Below, piece after piece: positions 16,400 through 24,927 of a DNA stretch of 64,000 nucleotides. Position 1 is the stretch's first letter, and each line of letters begins with the position of its first letter. Source of the DNA: JAOTVV01 sp041602035 (GTDB lineage Bacteria > Gemmatimonadota > Gemmatimonadetes > Gemmatimonadales > GWC2-71-9). The notes below the pieces were generated by a model. It was not told the DNA's origin. It made no database searches and saw nothing but the letters and a program-made list of their open reading frames with translations. The DNA is taken from NCBI GenBank assembly GCA_041602035.1, contig JBFIHA010000006.1, positions 62,001-126,000 of the forward strand, given 5' to 3'. The position numbers were made by a program, and so were the translations under genes.

Positions 16400-16864
16400 T
16401 TACCGACGCGACGGTCGCCAGCGAATCCGAAACCCGGCGGATGCGCGCACCCCACCCGCGATGCCCGCCTCCACGAACCAGCCACTGCGCCGGCCTGGCG
16501 ACGTCTCGACGCCCACCAGCGCCACGACGTACTCCACGAACTCGTCTCCCGTCCACCCGACGGTCACGCCGCCACCGGCGTACGGGGCCAGCCCACGCCG
16601 CAGAAACGGGTTGAGATGGTAGGACACCACCAGCTCGGCGCGGCCGGCCAGTGCTCCTTCCCGGGCTCCGACATTCGCACTGATCCCGAGGCGCGCCCGA
16701 CCGCGACTCCGGAACGCGAATCCCATGCCTCCGCCGACGAACGTCGAATCGGCGAAGGCCGCGAGCCCCTGAACCTGCCACTCTCTTGCCTGTGCCTCGA
16801 GCCCGGCTGCGCAGAGCGCCAGGAGGCTCACGGCAGCGAGCGCGCTACGCAAGCTCGATCTCAT
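16400..16864 (-). CDS. Exported beta-barrel-like outer membrane protein
   Basis: This 154-residue protein has a clear signal peptide (to about 25, AAGLEAQA). Alternating hydrophobic and polar strands rich in Gly and aromatic residues follow (VGGGMGFAFRSR, LAPYAGGGVTVGW, WFVEAGIAGGVRASAGF), ending in Arg-rich RIRWRPSRR. This pattern suggests a small eight-stranded barrel. It is the last gene of a leftward operon and overlaps the OsmC gene by 20 bases. The function is unknown. Confidence 0.75.
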   Translation of the reverse strand: MRSSLRSALAAVSLLALCAAGLEAQAREWQVQGLAAFADSTFVGGGMGFAFRSRGRARLGISANVGAREGALAGRAELVVSYHLNPFLRRGLAPYAGGGVTVGWTGDEFVEYVVALVGVETSPGRRSGWFVEAGIAGGVRASAGFRIRWRPSRR

Positions 16865-17261
16865 GATCGACGCGGATGTCCGGCGCGAGCGAGTGCACCA
16901 CGGAGCAGTATTTCTCGAGGGAAAGCGTGACCGCTCGCTCCGCCTTGGCCCGGTCCAGACCCTCGCCGGCGAGCCGGTAGCGAAACGCGATCTCGACGTA
17001 GCGACGCGGCTCCTCGTCGCGCCGGGTCCCGCGCACGTCCACCGTGAGCGATCGGAGATCGACGCGCATCTTCTTCAGCATCACGACGACGTCGGCGCCG
17101 GAGCAGCCCGCACACGCGAGCAGCAGGGTGAGCATCGGGCTCGGTCCGGCTCCACCATCACCATCGATGGTCACGCTCGGCGTCGCAGGCTCGACGCCCG
17201 CTCCCGTAAACTGCAGCCGCTCTCCGGTCCACTCGAGTCGCGCTTCTCGCGCCTGCGGCAT
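16845..17261 (-). CDS. OsmC/Ohr-family protein
   Basis: This 138-residue protein has the OsmC fold pattern. A beta-strand N-terminus comes first, then GPSPMLTLLLACAGCSGADVV with Cys50/Cys53, and a C-terminal EKYCSVVHSLAPD with the second redox Cys near 118. OsmC proteins are cytoplasmic thiol peroxidases that reduce organic hydroperoxides; members of the YhfA group may have other roles. GGAGGTGA precedes the ATG. It sits between two barrel-like protein genes, in an operon headed by a CDP-alcohol phosphatidyltransferase, which hints at an envelope or lipid-peroxide role (inference). Confidence 0.88.
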   Translation of the reverse strand: MPQAREARLEWTGERLQFTGAGVEPATPSVTIDGDGGAGPSPMLTLLLACAGCSGADVVVMLKKMRVDLRSLTVDVRGTRRDEEPRRYVEIAFRYRLAGEGLDRAKAERAVTLSLEKYCSVVHSLAPDIRVDHEIELA

Positions 17262-17262
17262 A

Positions 17263-17766
17263 TCACCTCCATCGTCGCGTCGTGAGTCCGATCATGAATC
17301 GATGACGGCCGAACGCGTCCATGGCATGGTACTCGAGAAGCCAGCTCACGGGCCCCCGTGCCTGGACCTCGAAGCCCGCCGCCAGTTGGAGCCACACACC
17401 AGGACATCCGGGATCCTGTCCACACAGTTCTCGGCCGAACACGCCGAGTCCGGCCCCCAGGTACGGTACGACGATCTGCCCGTCGCCGAGGAAGCGATAC
17501 AGCAGCTCGAAGCTCGCCACGTAGGTGTTGTCGTCCCCCAGGAATCCCAGATCGCCGGAGGGCCGGAGTCGGAGTCGTGGGGTGAACACGTGGCCAATAT
17601 CGAGGGCCACCGAGACGATCGCCTGCCCCGGGCCGTCGAGGTCCACCCCGCCGCGGCTGCTGAACCCGTAGAGACCCACGTCCGTTCGCGGCGCTTGCGC
17701 CTCGAGGGGTGTCCACGCGATGGCGAGCGAGAGCAGCCAACCCCACACGACCGACGGAGCGCGCAT
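17263..17766 (-). CDS. Exported beta-barrel-like protein
   Basis: This is 167 residues from the ATG at 17766. The signal peptide (MRAPSVVWGWLLSLAIAW, then PLEAQAP) is followed by barrel-like strands such as VALDIGHVFTPRLRLRP and VPYLGAGLGVFG, and a two-Cys loop (LCGQDPGC). The stop is one base before the OsmC start, and the start is 2 bases after the stop of the phosphatidyltransferase, so all are co-transcribed. It resembles small outer-membrane proteins of the OmpW/Opr-barrel kind, without a firm family match. Confidence 0.75.
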   Translation of the reverse strand: MRAPSVVWGWLLSLAIAWTPLEAQAPRTDVGLYGFSSRGGVDLDGPGQAIVSVALDIGHVFTPRLRLRPSGDLGFLGDDNTYVASFELLYRFLGDGQIVVPYLGAGLGVFGRELCGQDPGCPGVWLQLAAGFEVQARGPVSWLLEYHAMDAFGRHRFMIGLTTRRWR

Positions 17767-17768
17767 GG

Positions 17769-18320
17769 TCACCCTCGGCGAGCAGTGCGCAGCGTGCGGG
17801 CTGCCCGTGTGTAGTCGGCGATGGCGTAGACCGAGATCGCCGCCGTCGCCCACGCCAGCGGCCGCAGCAAGTCCGAGCCGGCCAGGAACGCGAGCAGCGT
17901 GAGGAGCTGTCCCACTGTCACAGCTTTGCCGCCGGCGCGTGCCGGCAGCGTGGTCGGCCTCCGCAGGGCCCAGGTCGCCCCGAACGCAAGCATCGCGACG
18001 AGATCACGCAGCAACACCCCAACCAGCTCGAGCGGCGCGAGCACGCCGCTTCGCAGCACGACCACAAACGCCAGCACCACGAAGGTCTTGTCGCACACCG
18101 GATCGAGCACCACACCCATTCGCGACCCCCCGATCCGCCGAGCCCAGATCCCGTCGACGAAGTCACTCGCCGCCGCGAGGACGAGCACGACGAAACGAAC
18201 GGTCGTGTCCGGCACCATGAGAAAGACGACGGCCAATGGCATGCGCAGGGCTGTGAGGAAATCGGGAGCCGTGACGAGCGGTCGCTGTTGCCGGACACCG
18301 CGGACGCCGGTACCTTCCAT
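17769..18320 (-). CDS. CDP-alcohol phosphatidyltransferase family protein
   Basis: This 183-residue membrane enzyme has the full catalytic signature D53-x2-D56-G57-x2-A60-R61-x7-G69-x3-D73-x3-D77 between its first helices and about five to six membrane segments. The family swaps CMP on a CDP-linked lipid for an alcohol (for example glycerol-phosphate in PgsA) in the inner membrane. The exact alcohol cannot be read from sequence, and the protein is close in size to PgsA. The ATG at 18320 is the only sensible start, because a longer reading would cross the divergent cyclic-nucleotide-binding gene, whose start is only 31 bases away. Confidence 0.88.
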   Translation of the reverse strand: MEGTGVRGVRQQRPLVTAPDFLTALRMPLAVVFLMVPDTTVRFVVLVLAAASDFVDGIWARRIGGSRMGVVLDPVCDKTFVVLAFVVVLRSGVLAPLELVGVLLRDLVAMLAFGATWALRRPTTLPARAGGKAVTVGQLLTLLAFLAGSDLLRPLAWATAAISVYAIADYTRAARTLRTARRG

Positions 18321-18350
18321 ACTCTTCACGCGCTCGGGGCCGGAGGGACC

Positions 18351-18809
18351 GTGGACGCCGCCCTGCTCAAACAAGCCGCCATCTTCGCCGACCTCGACGA
18401 CGCCGAATTGGAACGCATCGGCGAGATCTGCAAGGAGCAGCGCTTCAAGTCGGGCAAGACGATCTTCAAGGAGGGCGAGCCGGGCAACCGGCTGTTCATC
18501 ATCGCGGCGGGCGAGGTGCGCGTGTCCCGCCAGGTGCCGGGGTCCGGCGAAGAGGCCCTCGCCGTGCTCAAACCGGGGGCCTGCTTCGGTGAGATGGCGG
18601 TGTTCGACCGCTCGGAGCGATCCACCGACGCCATCGCCAACACCGACTCCACGCTCATCACGATCGAGCGGCCCGACTTTGAAATGCTCCTGGACTTCGA
18701 CCGGGACCTCGCCTTCAAGGTGCTGTGGAGTGTCGTGCGTCTCCTCTCCCAACGGCTGCGCACCACCAATGAGAACCTCCGCTCGTTTCTCGCCATGTCG
18801 ATGTTCTGA
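18351..18809 (+). CDS. Free-standing cyclic-nucleotide-binding domain protein
   Basis: This is 152 residues from a GTG at 18351 with GGAGGGA just upstream. It has the cNMP-binding barrel: FKEGEPGNRLFIIAAGEVRV, the phosphate-cassette region GACFGEMAVFDRSERSTDAI, and a final helix. It stops there. The helix-turn-helix of Crp/Fnr regulators is missing, and no enzyme domain is attached. It may bind cyclic nucleotide and act on a partner, or sense something else. Start codons of this gene and the phosphatidyltransferase are 30 bases apart on opposite strands. Confidence 0.86.
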   Translation: MDAALLKQAAIFADLDDAELERIGEICKEQRFKSGKTIFKEGEPGNRLFIIAAGEVRVSRQVPGSGEEALAVLKPGACFGEMAVFDRSERSTDAIANTDSTLITIERPDFEMLLDFDRDLAFKVLWSVVRLLSQRLRTTNENLRSFLAMSMF

Positions 18810-18820
18810 GCAGCCGCGAC

Positions 18821-21439
18821 TCAGGCCTCAGCCGCCCCCCCAACTCGCCCCGTCGTACCCCGTACCACATACTCCGCCCGCGCCTCACTGACGAACACCT
18901 GCGCCGCCACACGGTGGATGTCGCTCGCCGAGACCGCGCGTAACCGGTGTGGCGTCTCGGCCAACTGGTCCACCACCCCGTAGATCCACGCATCGAGAAC
19001 CTCGGCGGCCACGGCCCGTCCGGTCTGGCGCGAGATCTCCGTGACGCCAGCCGCGTAGTTGCGGGCCCGCTCAACTTCGTCGTCGGACGGTCGCTCGCTC
19101 GCTAGGCGCCCGAGCTCCGCCAACATCGCTTCGCGAGCCTCGCCCTCTCGCTCCGGCGCGGTCGCGATGTAACACAACACGGCGCCCGCCTGCTGCACCA
19201 GCCACGGCAGCGCCGCCACCGTATACGCGAGCGAGCGCTTTTCGCGCAGCTCCTCGAAGAGCCGGCCGGCCAGGCCGCTCAGCAGCCCACCCATCACCTT
19301 GAGTGGAAACCGGTCAGCGGAGCCGTGGGGCGCGGCCTGAAACGCCATCGCAAGCGCCGACTGCTTCTTGTCACGGCGCTCGGCACCGCGGCCCGGCACC
19401 CACGTGGGAGTCATCTCCAAGTTCGGCGGGACCGGGCCAAGCGCCGTCCACGCTGCGAGCGGGGCAACGGCGTCAAGCATGACATCGTCGTCGCGGTCCC
19501 CGACGACGACGACCACCGGACGCCGGCTCACCGCTTGCCGCCACCACTCACGCACCCGGTCACCCGTGAACGCGGCGACCGTTTCGGGCTCCCCGAGTGC
19601 GGGCAGCCCGTACACGTGTCCGGGAAACGCCTGTGCCAACACCCGCTGCAGCGGGTGGCGGAACATGTCGTCGCGCGCGCGACGCGCATCACTGGCTTGG
19701 AGCCGCCGCTCGACCATCACCTCGTCGTCCTCCAAGTGCGGCTCCCGCGCCACAGCGGCGAGCAGCTGCGATGCCCCCTCGAGGGCGTCCGCGCGCACCG
19801 TGATCCCCCACCCGAGGGTCTCGGATGTCGCACTGGCACCGATCGACCCGCCGAGCGCCTCGGCTGCCTGCGCCAACTCCTCCCCCCGCATTCCCGCCGC
19901 ACCGCGAACCGCCGACCGTGCCACGAGCCACGAGATACCCGCCGAGGCCTCGGTCTCAGCGACCGGTGCAGCCGGGAAATGCACCAGAACCGTCGCCAAC
20001 CCGGATCCGCGTCGCGGGCAGGCGAGCACGTCGACGTGGGGCAGCGGATACAGCGTGATCCCCCCGGGGAGCGGCCGGCCCGCGACGCCGACCGGGGCAA
20101 CGGATCGGGAGGGCGCGGCGGATACGGGAGGCGCCGGTACCGCGATGTGCGCGCGCGGCGGCGGCCACCCGAGCGCAAATGGATCCGCCCCAACCGAGCG
20201 CGGGAGGTAGAACACGGCGGACACGACGTCGGGAGACAGGTGCTCGCTCACCACCCGCTGTACGTCCCTGGGCTGCACCGCCAGTGTACGCTCGAGCAGG
20301 TCGTCGAGAATCTCGTAGCCCCCGAGTGCCTCTCCTTCGCACAGCGCCGTGGCCCGACCGTCCATCGACTCCGTACGCTGCGCCCAGGAGGCCATGGTGA
20401 GTGCACGGGCCCGCTCCAGTTCCCCGGCTGTTGGTCCCCGCTCCGCCAGGTCCTGGACCAGGGCGAGCGACGTTCCGACCGCGTCTTCGACGCGGTCGGG
20501 ATCGGCCTCGAGCGAGATCTCGAGCACCCCCACCTCGGTGGGCGTGTAATGGTCAGCCCGAGCCGACGCGGCGATGCCCGGCACCCGGAGCGCACGGTAG
20601 AGCCGCGATCCTCGCCCACTCCCGAGAATGGTCGCGGCGACGTCCAGCGCGGGCGTGTCCCGGTGCATGGTCCCCCGGGTTCGCCATCCGAGTCTCATCA
20701 ACGGGCGCTTTACGTCGCCCCGGAGCACACGGACCTGTGCCTGCCGGACATCGGGTTCGGCGGGCGACGGGTCGAGGGTTGGCGACGGTCGCGTCCAGCT
20801 GCCATAGGCGCGCTCCGCCAGCTGCATTGCGTGTTCGACGGGGAGGTCGCCGACCAGGGCGACGATCACTCGCTCCGGCGCGTAGCGCGTGGCGTAGTAG
20901 CGACGAACGTCATCCGACGTGAGCCGCCGTAGCTCCTCTTCGGTGCCGATGCGCCACCGGCGCATCCGGTGTACGCTGAACAACAGTTGGTAGAGGGTCT
21001 CCGTCGTGACCGGCCCCGGCGCATCGAGCTTGCGGTTGGCCTCCTGAACGATCACCTCCAGCTCTCGACGAAGCTCGTCGGCATCGAGCGCCGCATGCCT
21101 CAGTGCATCGGCCTGAACATCTACCGCTCTTGCGAGGCCGCCGTCGAGCGACGGCAGCACCGTGTAGTAGACGGTCTTGTCGTAGATCGTCCCGGCATTG
21201 ATGTAGCCGCCGAGCACCTGCGTCTCACGCGCGATCGCGCCCGGCCCGCGCTGGGCCGTCCCCTTGAAGTACATGTGCTCCAGCACATGGGCGATCCCGA
21301 CCCAGTCATCCGGTTCGTCGAAGTACCCGGCGCGCACGTGCGTGACCACCGCCACGACGGGTGCCGCCGTGTGGCGTTGCACGAGCACGGTGAGACCGTT
21401 CGGAAGCACGCGTTTGACGACACCGCTCGTGACGGACAT
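18821..21439 (-). CDS. M16 family zinc metallopeptidase, two-domain
   Basis: This 872-residue protein has two M16 halves. The N-terminal half carries the inverted zinc motif HxxEH (AHVLEHMYFKG, residues about 50-54) and the distal Glu region ELEVIVQEANRK. The C-terminal half from about 450 lacks the motif and would shape the chamber. No signal peptide is seen, although relatives are often periplasmic or outer-membrane associated. Family members degrade peptides or process proteins inside a clam-like cavity. The single-chain arrangement with two halves resembles pitrilysin-like enzymes more than the separate PqqF/YmxG subunits. Confidence 0.93.
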   Translation of the reverse strand: MSVTSGVVKRVLPNGLTVLVQRHTAAPVVAVVTHVRAGYFDEPDDWVGIAHVLEHMYFKGTAQRGPGAIARETQVLGGYINAGTIYDKTVYYTVLPSLDGGLARAVDVQADALRHAALDADELRRELEVIVQEANRKLDAPGPVTTETLYQLLFSVHRMRRWRIGTEEELRRLTSDDVRRYYATRYAPERVIVALVGDLPVEHAMQLAERAYGSWTRPSPTLDPSPAEPDVRQAQVRVLRGDVKRPLMRLGWRTRGTMHRDTPALDVAATILGSGRGSRLYRALRVPGIAASARADHYTPTEVGVLEISLEADPDRVEDAVGTSLALVQDLAERGPTAGELERARALTMASWAQRTESMDGRATALCEGEALGGYEILDDLLERTLAVQPRDVQRVVSEHLSPDVVSAVFYLPRSVGADPFALGWPPPRAHIAVPAPPVSAAPSRSVAPVGVAGRPLPGGITLYPLPHVDVLACPRRGSGLATVLVHFPAAPVAETEASAGISWLVARSAVRGAAGMRGEELAQAAEALGGSIGASATSETLGWGITVRADALEGASQLLAAVAREPHLEDDEVMVERRLQASDARRARDDMFRHPLQRVLAQAFPGHVYGLPALGEPETVAAFTGDRVREWWRQAVSRRPVVVVVGDRDDDVMLDAVAPLAAWTALGPVPPNLEMTPTWVPGRGAERRDKKQSALAMAFQAAPHGSADRFPLKVMGGLLSGLAGRLFEELREKRSLAYTVAALPWLVQQAGAVLCYIATAPEREGEAREAMLAELGRLASERPSDDEVERARNYAAGVTEISRQTGRAVAAEVLDAWIYGVVDQLAETPHRLRAVSASDIHRVAAQVFVSEARAEYVVRGTTGRVGGAAEA

Positions 21440-21526
21440 GGGCCAAACCTAACACCGGAAAAGCCCGCGCCGCGCTCGGCGGAGGGCCGGGCGCGGCGGC
21501 GGTAGAACCCCGGGGTCACGCGTCGG

Positions 21527-22645
21527 TTAGCGGAGAATCTCCAGCAGTCCGGCCGCCGCGATCCCCTCGACGAAGCTTTGCGGATCCGAAACGGGAATCA
21601 CCACGCCGTGCCGCGTGTGACTCCGCCGGGCGACGTACTGCATGTACTCCTGCAAGGAAGCACCCGCGCCATGCCGGTCGTCCATCTTCATCTGGAGAAC
21701 GATCTCCTCCCACGTACCGGCGTACGTGATGCCGGAGGGGGTCTTCACACGGTGCGTGTCCACCAGGCTCCGCCGCTGCATGCCCTGGAGCTCGGTGAGT
21801 AGGGTGCCGAACAACTCGATCTGGTGGGGGTCGCGGATGGAGCCGTCGGCGAGGGTTGTGGCGATGTCGGTGAGAAACTGCTCGACCGGGTCGAGGTCGG
21901 CGGCGAGTTCGGCCAGCCGTCGTCGCCAGGGGAGCAGTTCAGGGTCGTCCGCTGGCAATCGGTAAATGGACTTCTTCAGCTCGATGGTTCGCCAGAGAGC
22001 CAACTCGTCATAGTGGTCGGCGGGGTCAGTGTGCTCGAAGTGAAACAGGCTTGCTTCGTACTCCCCGCGATCGTACAGGAGATTGCCAAGGTAAACGCGG
22101 GACTCGGCATGATGCTCATCCAGGTCCAGGGCGCGTCGCAGCCAATACAGCGCCCCCTCCTCGTCCCCCAGCCGGTGCGCGGCGTATCCCAGTGATGCCG
22201 CAGCCTCCGACGAGTCCGGGTGCTCCTCGGCCGCGATCTCGAAGAAGCCCCGGGCGTGGCGCAGCATACCTTCGCGGAACAGCGCGCGCCCGACCTGAAG
22301 CATCAAATCGTGATCCTCGCGGAAGCCCAAGCCCAGCACCCGGTCGAAACACTGCAGGGCCTTGGTACGCTCCCCAAGCTTCAGGAGCGCCTCGCCGAGT
22401 CCCGCAAGCGCCTCCTCCCCGGTCGGATCGAGCGCGACCGCTTTCTCGAACCGGGCCCGGGCCCACGCATACTCCTCGGACGCCAGGTAGGCGTACGCGA
22501 GGCCCACGTGCAGCTCGACAGCGTGCGGAAACCGCTGGATTGCCTCCTGCAGCTCGACGATGGCGTCGTCATACCGACCCTCGTTGTAGAGTCGGTGAGC
22601 GCGTTCGGCAAAATCGTCGGAGCTGAGGAAGGGGTCCGACATCAT
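21527..22645 (-). CDS. Tetratricopeptide repeat protein
   Basis: This 372-residue soluble protein has at least five to six TPR units between about residues 8 and 215, with typical A/G/Y/P positions (for example YNEGRYDDAIVELQEAIQRF and AHRLGDEEGALYWLRRALDL). A unique helical C-terminal part contains ELFGTLLTELQGMQ and a final HTRHGVVIPV segment. TPRs bind partner proteins, and the partner is unknown. The ATG at 22645 has GGAGG 8 bases upstream. The C-terminal region recurs in no family I can name. Confidence 0.88.
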   Translation of the reverse strand: MMSDPFLSSDDFAERAHRLYNEGRYDDAIVELQEAIQRFPHAVELHVGLAYAYLASEEYAWARARFEKAVALDPTGEEALAGLGEALLKLGERTKALQCFDRVLGLGFREDHDLMLQVGRALFREGMLRHARGFFEIAAEEHPDSSEAAASLGYAAHRLGDEEGALYWLRRALDLDEHHAESRVYLGNLLYDRGEYEASLFHFEHTDPADHYDELALWRTIELKKSIYRLPADDPELLPWRRRLAELAADLDPVEQFLTDIATTLADGSIRDPHQIELFGTLLTELQGMQRRSLVDTHRVKTPSGITYAGTWEEIVLQMKMDDRHGAGASLQEYMQYVARRSHTRHGVVIPVSDPQSFVEGIAAAGLLEILR

Positions 22646-22839
22646 CGGCCGGGCCTCCGGTGGAAGGTTGCGACACAATACACGATGAGGCCAGATCGCA
22701 CAAGTGGTTCGGACAACGTCACTTGCGGCCGTCCGGTCCGGCAGGCCACGTTCGGGGGATCACAAAGGCGATGTCCCCGGGAGGCGCGGCAGCCGTGGCC
22801 GGCGCGCCTTCCGGGGACAGTCGGACAGCGGCGAGTGCG

Positions 22840-23334
22840 CTAGTTCGCCGACGGCTGAGCGACGGCCAGATCGGCGGTGTGGATCTTCCACACGTTCTGG
22901 TCCGGGTCCTTCATCCAGATCAGGAGACCATGGCCGGCCGCGACCGGGAGGCGACGATTGTCGCGACCCACCACGTCGGTCGAATGCCGGAACGTCGCCT
23001 GAGCGATCCCTCTCGCCAGTACCTGCACCTCGAGCTCACTGATGACGAAGTTCATGTACTGGATGTTGCCGTAGAAGTCCCGGATCGCCTGCTCGGTTGC
23101 CTCCCACCCCTCAGTGCGGCGACCGTCCCCCCACAGCACCTTCAGCTCTGGCTCCTGATGGTAGAACGTGAGCACACTGTCAACTCTCGCGTTGTTCATC
23201 AGACGCTGCCAGGCGTTGACCCGCTCGATCACGACCTGTTGGTCGCGCATCGCCTCCCGTCTGGTCAGATCCGATTGCGTGCACGCCAGCATCATCGCGC
23301 ACGTCACCACCAACAGCAGTCTCGACAGCGTCAT
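22840..23334 (-). CDS. NTF2/SnoaL-like lipoprotein
   Basis: This 164-residue protein starts at the ATG at 23334. A lipoprotein signal ends at MMLAC, with Cys18 as the likely lipid anchor. The mature part has the cone-shaped NTF2-like pattern seen in DUF4440/SnoaL proteins: helices with VIERVNAWQRLMNNARVDSV, then strands FVISELEVQVLARG and LLIWMKDPDQNVWKIH. Many of these are small-molecule-binding or isomerase-like, and no catalytic residues can be assigned. The final strand with VWKI is typical of the fold. Confidence 0.8.
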   Translation of the reverse strand: MTLSRLLLVVTCAMMLACTQSDLTRREAMRDQQVVIERVNAWQRLMNNARVDSVLTFYHQEPELKVLWGDGRRTEGWEATEQAIRDFYGNIQYMNFVISELEVQVLARGIAQATFRHSTDVVGRDNRRLPVAAGHGLLIWMKDPDQNVWKIHTADLAVAQPSAN

Positions 23335-23559
23335 GTGCCCGCCCCCTGTGTCGCAGGACCTGGCTCCTCGATCTCCTCCCAAAAACTACCCAGCGTCGTA
23401 CTTGCGTCAACATGGGAGCGACGGTAGCGTATCCAGCCGAGAGAGGTGACGAGGGCGTCAGCACGCGAGTGACCAGTTGGGCGGCGGGCACCGGTCCAGT
23501 CGACCGGCGAATCCCCGACCGCCCCATTTTCTTGTTGTAGCTGCCCTGCCGAGGTGTGC

Positions 23560-24927
23560 ATGCGTCTCACCCCATTCCTCATCATCGTGCTGACCGTGCC
23601 GGGAGCCGCTCAGCAGGCCCCACCCGCAGACGACGGTCGGATCACTCAGATCGTCGCCGACGTGTCGGCGGACCGCATCGCGCGAGACATTCGGACCCTC
23701 GTCTCGTTCGGTACCCGCCATACGCTCTCCGACACGGCCTCGGCGACCCGGGGGATCGGTGCCGCGCGCCGCTGGATCAAGGGGGAGTTCGAGCGGATCT
23801 CGGCCACGTGCGGGGGGTGCCTGGATGTGTTCTATGTCGCCGAAACCTTCCCGGCAGGCGCCCGCCGACTTCATACCTCACGCGCGACGACCATCGTCAA
23901 CGTGGTCGCCATCCAGCGAGGGGGCGCTGACCCGAACCGCATCGTGGTCATGAGCGGTGATATCGACAGCCGCATCAGCAATCCCATGAACTACACCGAT
24001 TCGGCGCCGGGCGCGAATGACAACGCCAGCGGCATCGCCGGCACACTCGAGGCGGCACGGGTGCTCACCCGGCACCGGTTCAACGGGTCGATCGTGTATC
24101 TCGCGTTGTCGGGGGAGGAGCAGGGATTGTACGGGGGCGGGACCGTGGCCCGCATGGCCCGGGACAGCAGCTGGAACCTGCAAGGCGTGCTGAACAACGA
24201 CATGATCGGCAACATCCGCGGCATTAACGGAGTGACCGACAATTCCACGGCCCGAGTCTTCTCCGATGGTACGCCGCCGACGGAGAGCGACCAGGAGCGG
24301 GCCGCGCGGCGATTCACAGGGGGAGAGGTCGACGGCGTGTCCCGGCAGCTCGCCCGTTACGTCGATCGCATCGCCGACCGCTACCTGCCGGGGCTCGATG
24401 TGCTGATGGTCTATCGGCTGGACCGGTTCGGGCGGGGAGGCCACCATCGGCCGTTTGCCGACCTGGGGTTCCCTGCCGTGCGGATCATGGAGACCAACGA
24501 GCACTACCATCGACAGCATCAGGACATCCGCGTAGAGAACGGCATCGAGTACGGGGACGTCCTCGGCGGAGTGGATTTCCCGTACGCTGCGAAGTTGACC
24601 GCACTCAACGCCGCGACCCTGGCCGCCCTTGCGTGGGCGCCGGGCCCACCGCAGTCGGTTCGCATCTGCGGCGCGGTCCAAGCGGCGGCGCGGCTGGCGT
24701 GGGAGCATCCTGCACCCACCGCCGACGTGGTCGGCTATCGGGTGTATTGGCGCCTCACCGACTCCCCGACTTGGGACCATGCCCGCTGGGTGGGCATGGA
24801 GACCGCCTACAGCTTCGACGGGTTGGTCATCGACAACTACTTCTTCGGCGTCGCCGCCGTGGGTCGAGATGGGAATGAGAGCGTCGTGGTGTTTCCACGG
24901 CAGGCACGCCGGGGAGAGCGCTGTTGA
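23560..24927 (+). CDS. M28 family zinc aminopeptidase with C-terminal Fn3-like domain
   Basis: This 455-residue exported enzyme has a signal peptide (MRLTPFLIIVLTVPGAAQQA). Its M28 core has the zinc-binding block PGANDNASGIAG (Asp ligand) and the catalytic Glu pair SGEEQGLYGG, plus downstream VRIMETNEHYHRQHQD with the last His. Residues about 370-450 form a fibronectin-like domain (VVGYRVYWRL, FFGVAAVGRDG). The family removes N-terminal residues from peptides outside the cytoplasm with two zinc ions. I prefer the ATG at 23560; a GTG 6 bases upstream is also in frame. Its stop overlaps the TTG start of the MFS gene. Confidence 0.92.
   Translation: MRLTPFLIIVLTVPGAAQQAPPADDGRITQIVADVSADRIARDIRTLVSFGTRHTLSDTASATRGIGAARRWIKGEFERISATCGGCLDVFYVAETFPAGARRLHTSRATTIVNVVAIQRGGADPNRIVVMSGDIDSRISNPMNYTDSAPGANDNASGIAGTLEAARVLTRHRFNGSIVYLALSGEEQGLYGGGTVARMARDSSWNLQGVLNNDMIGNIRGINGVTDNSTARVFSDGTPPTESDQERAARRFTGGEVDGVSRQLARYVDRIADRYLPGLDVLMVYRLDRFGRGGHHRPFADLGFPAVRIMETNEHYHRQHQDIRVENGIEYGDVLGGVDFPYAAKLTALNAATLAALAWAPGPPQSVRICGAVQAAARLAWEHPAPTADVVGYRVYWRLTDSPTWDHARWVGMETAYSFDGLVIDNYFFGVAAVGRDGNESVVVFPRQARRGERC

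Noticed and set aside
18321..18752. N-terminal extension of the CDP-alcohol phosphatidyltransferase
   Set aside because: It runs antisense to the cyclic-nucleotide-binding gene and lacks family features; ATG 18320 fits the family.
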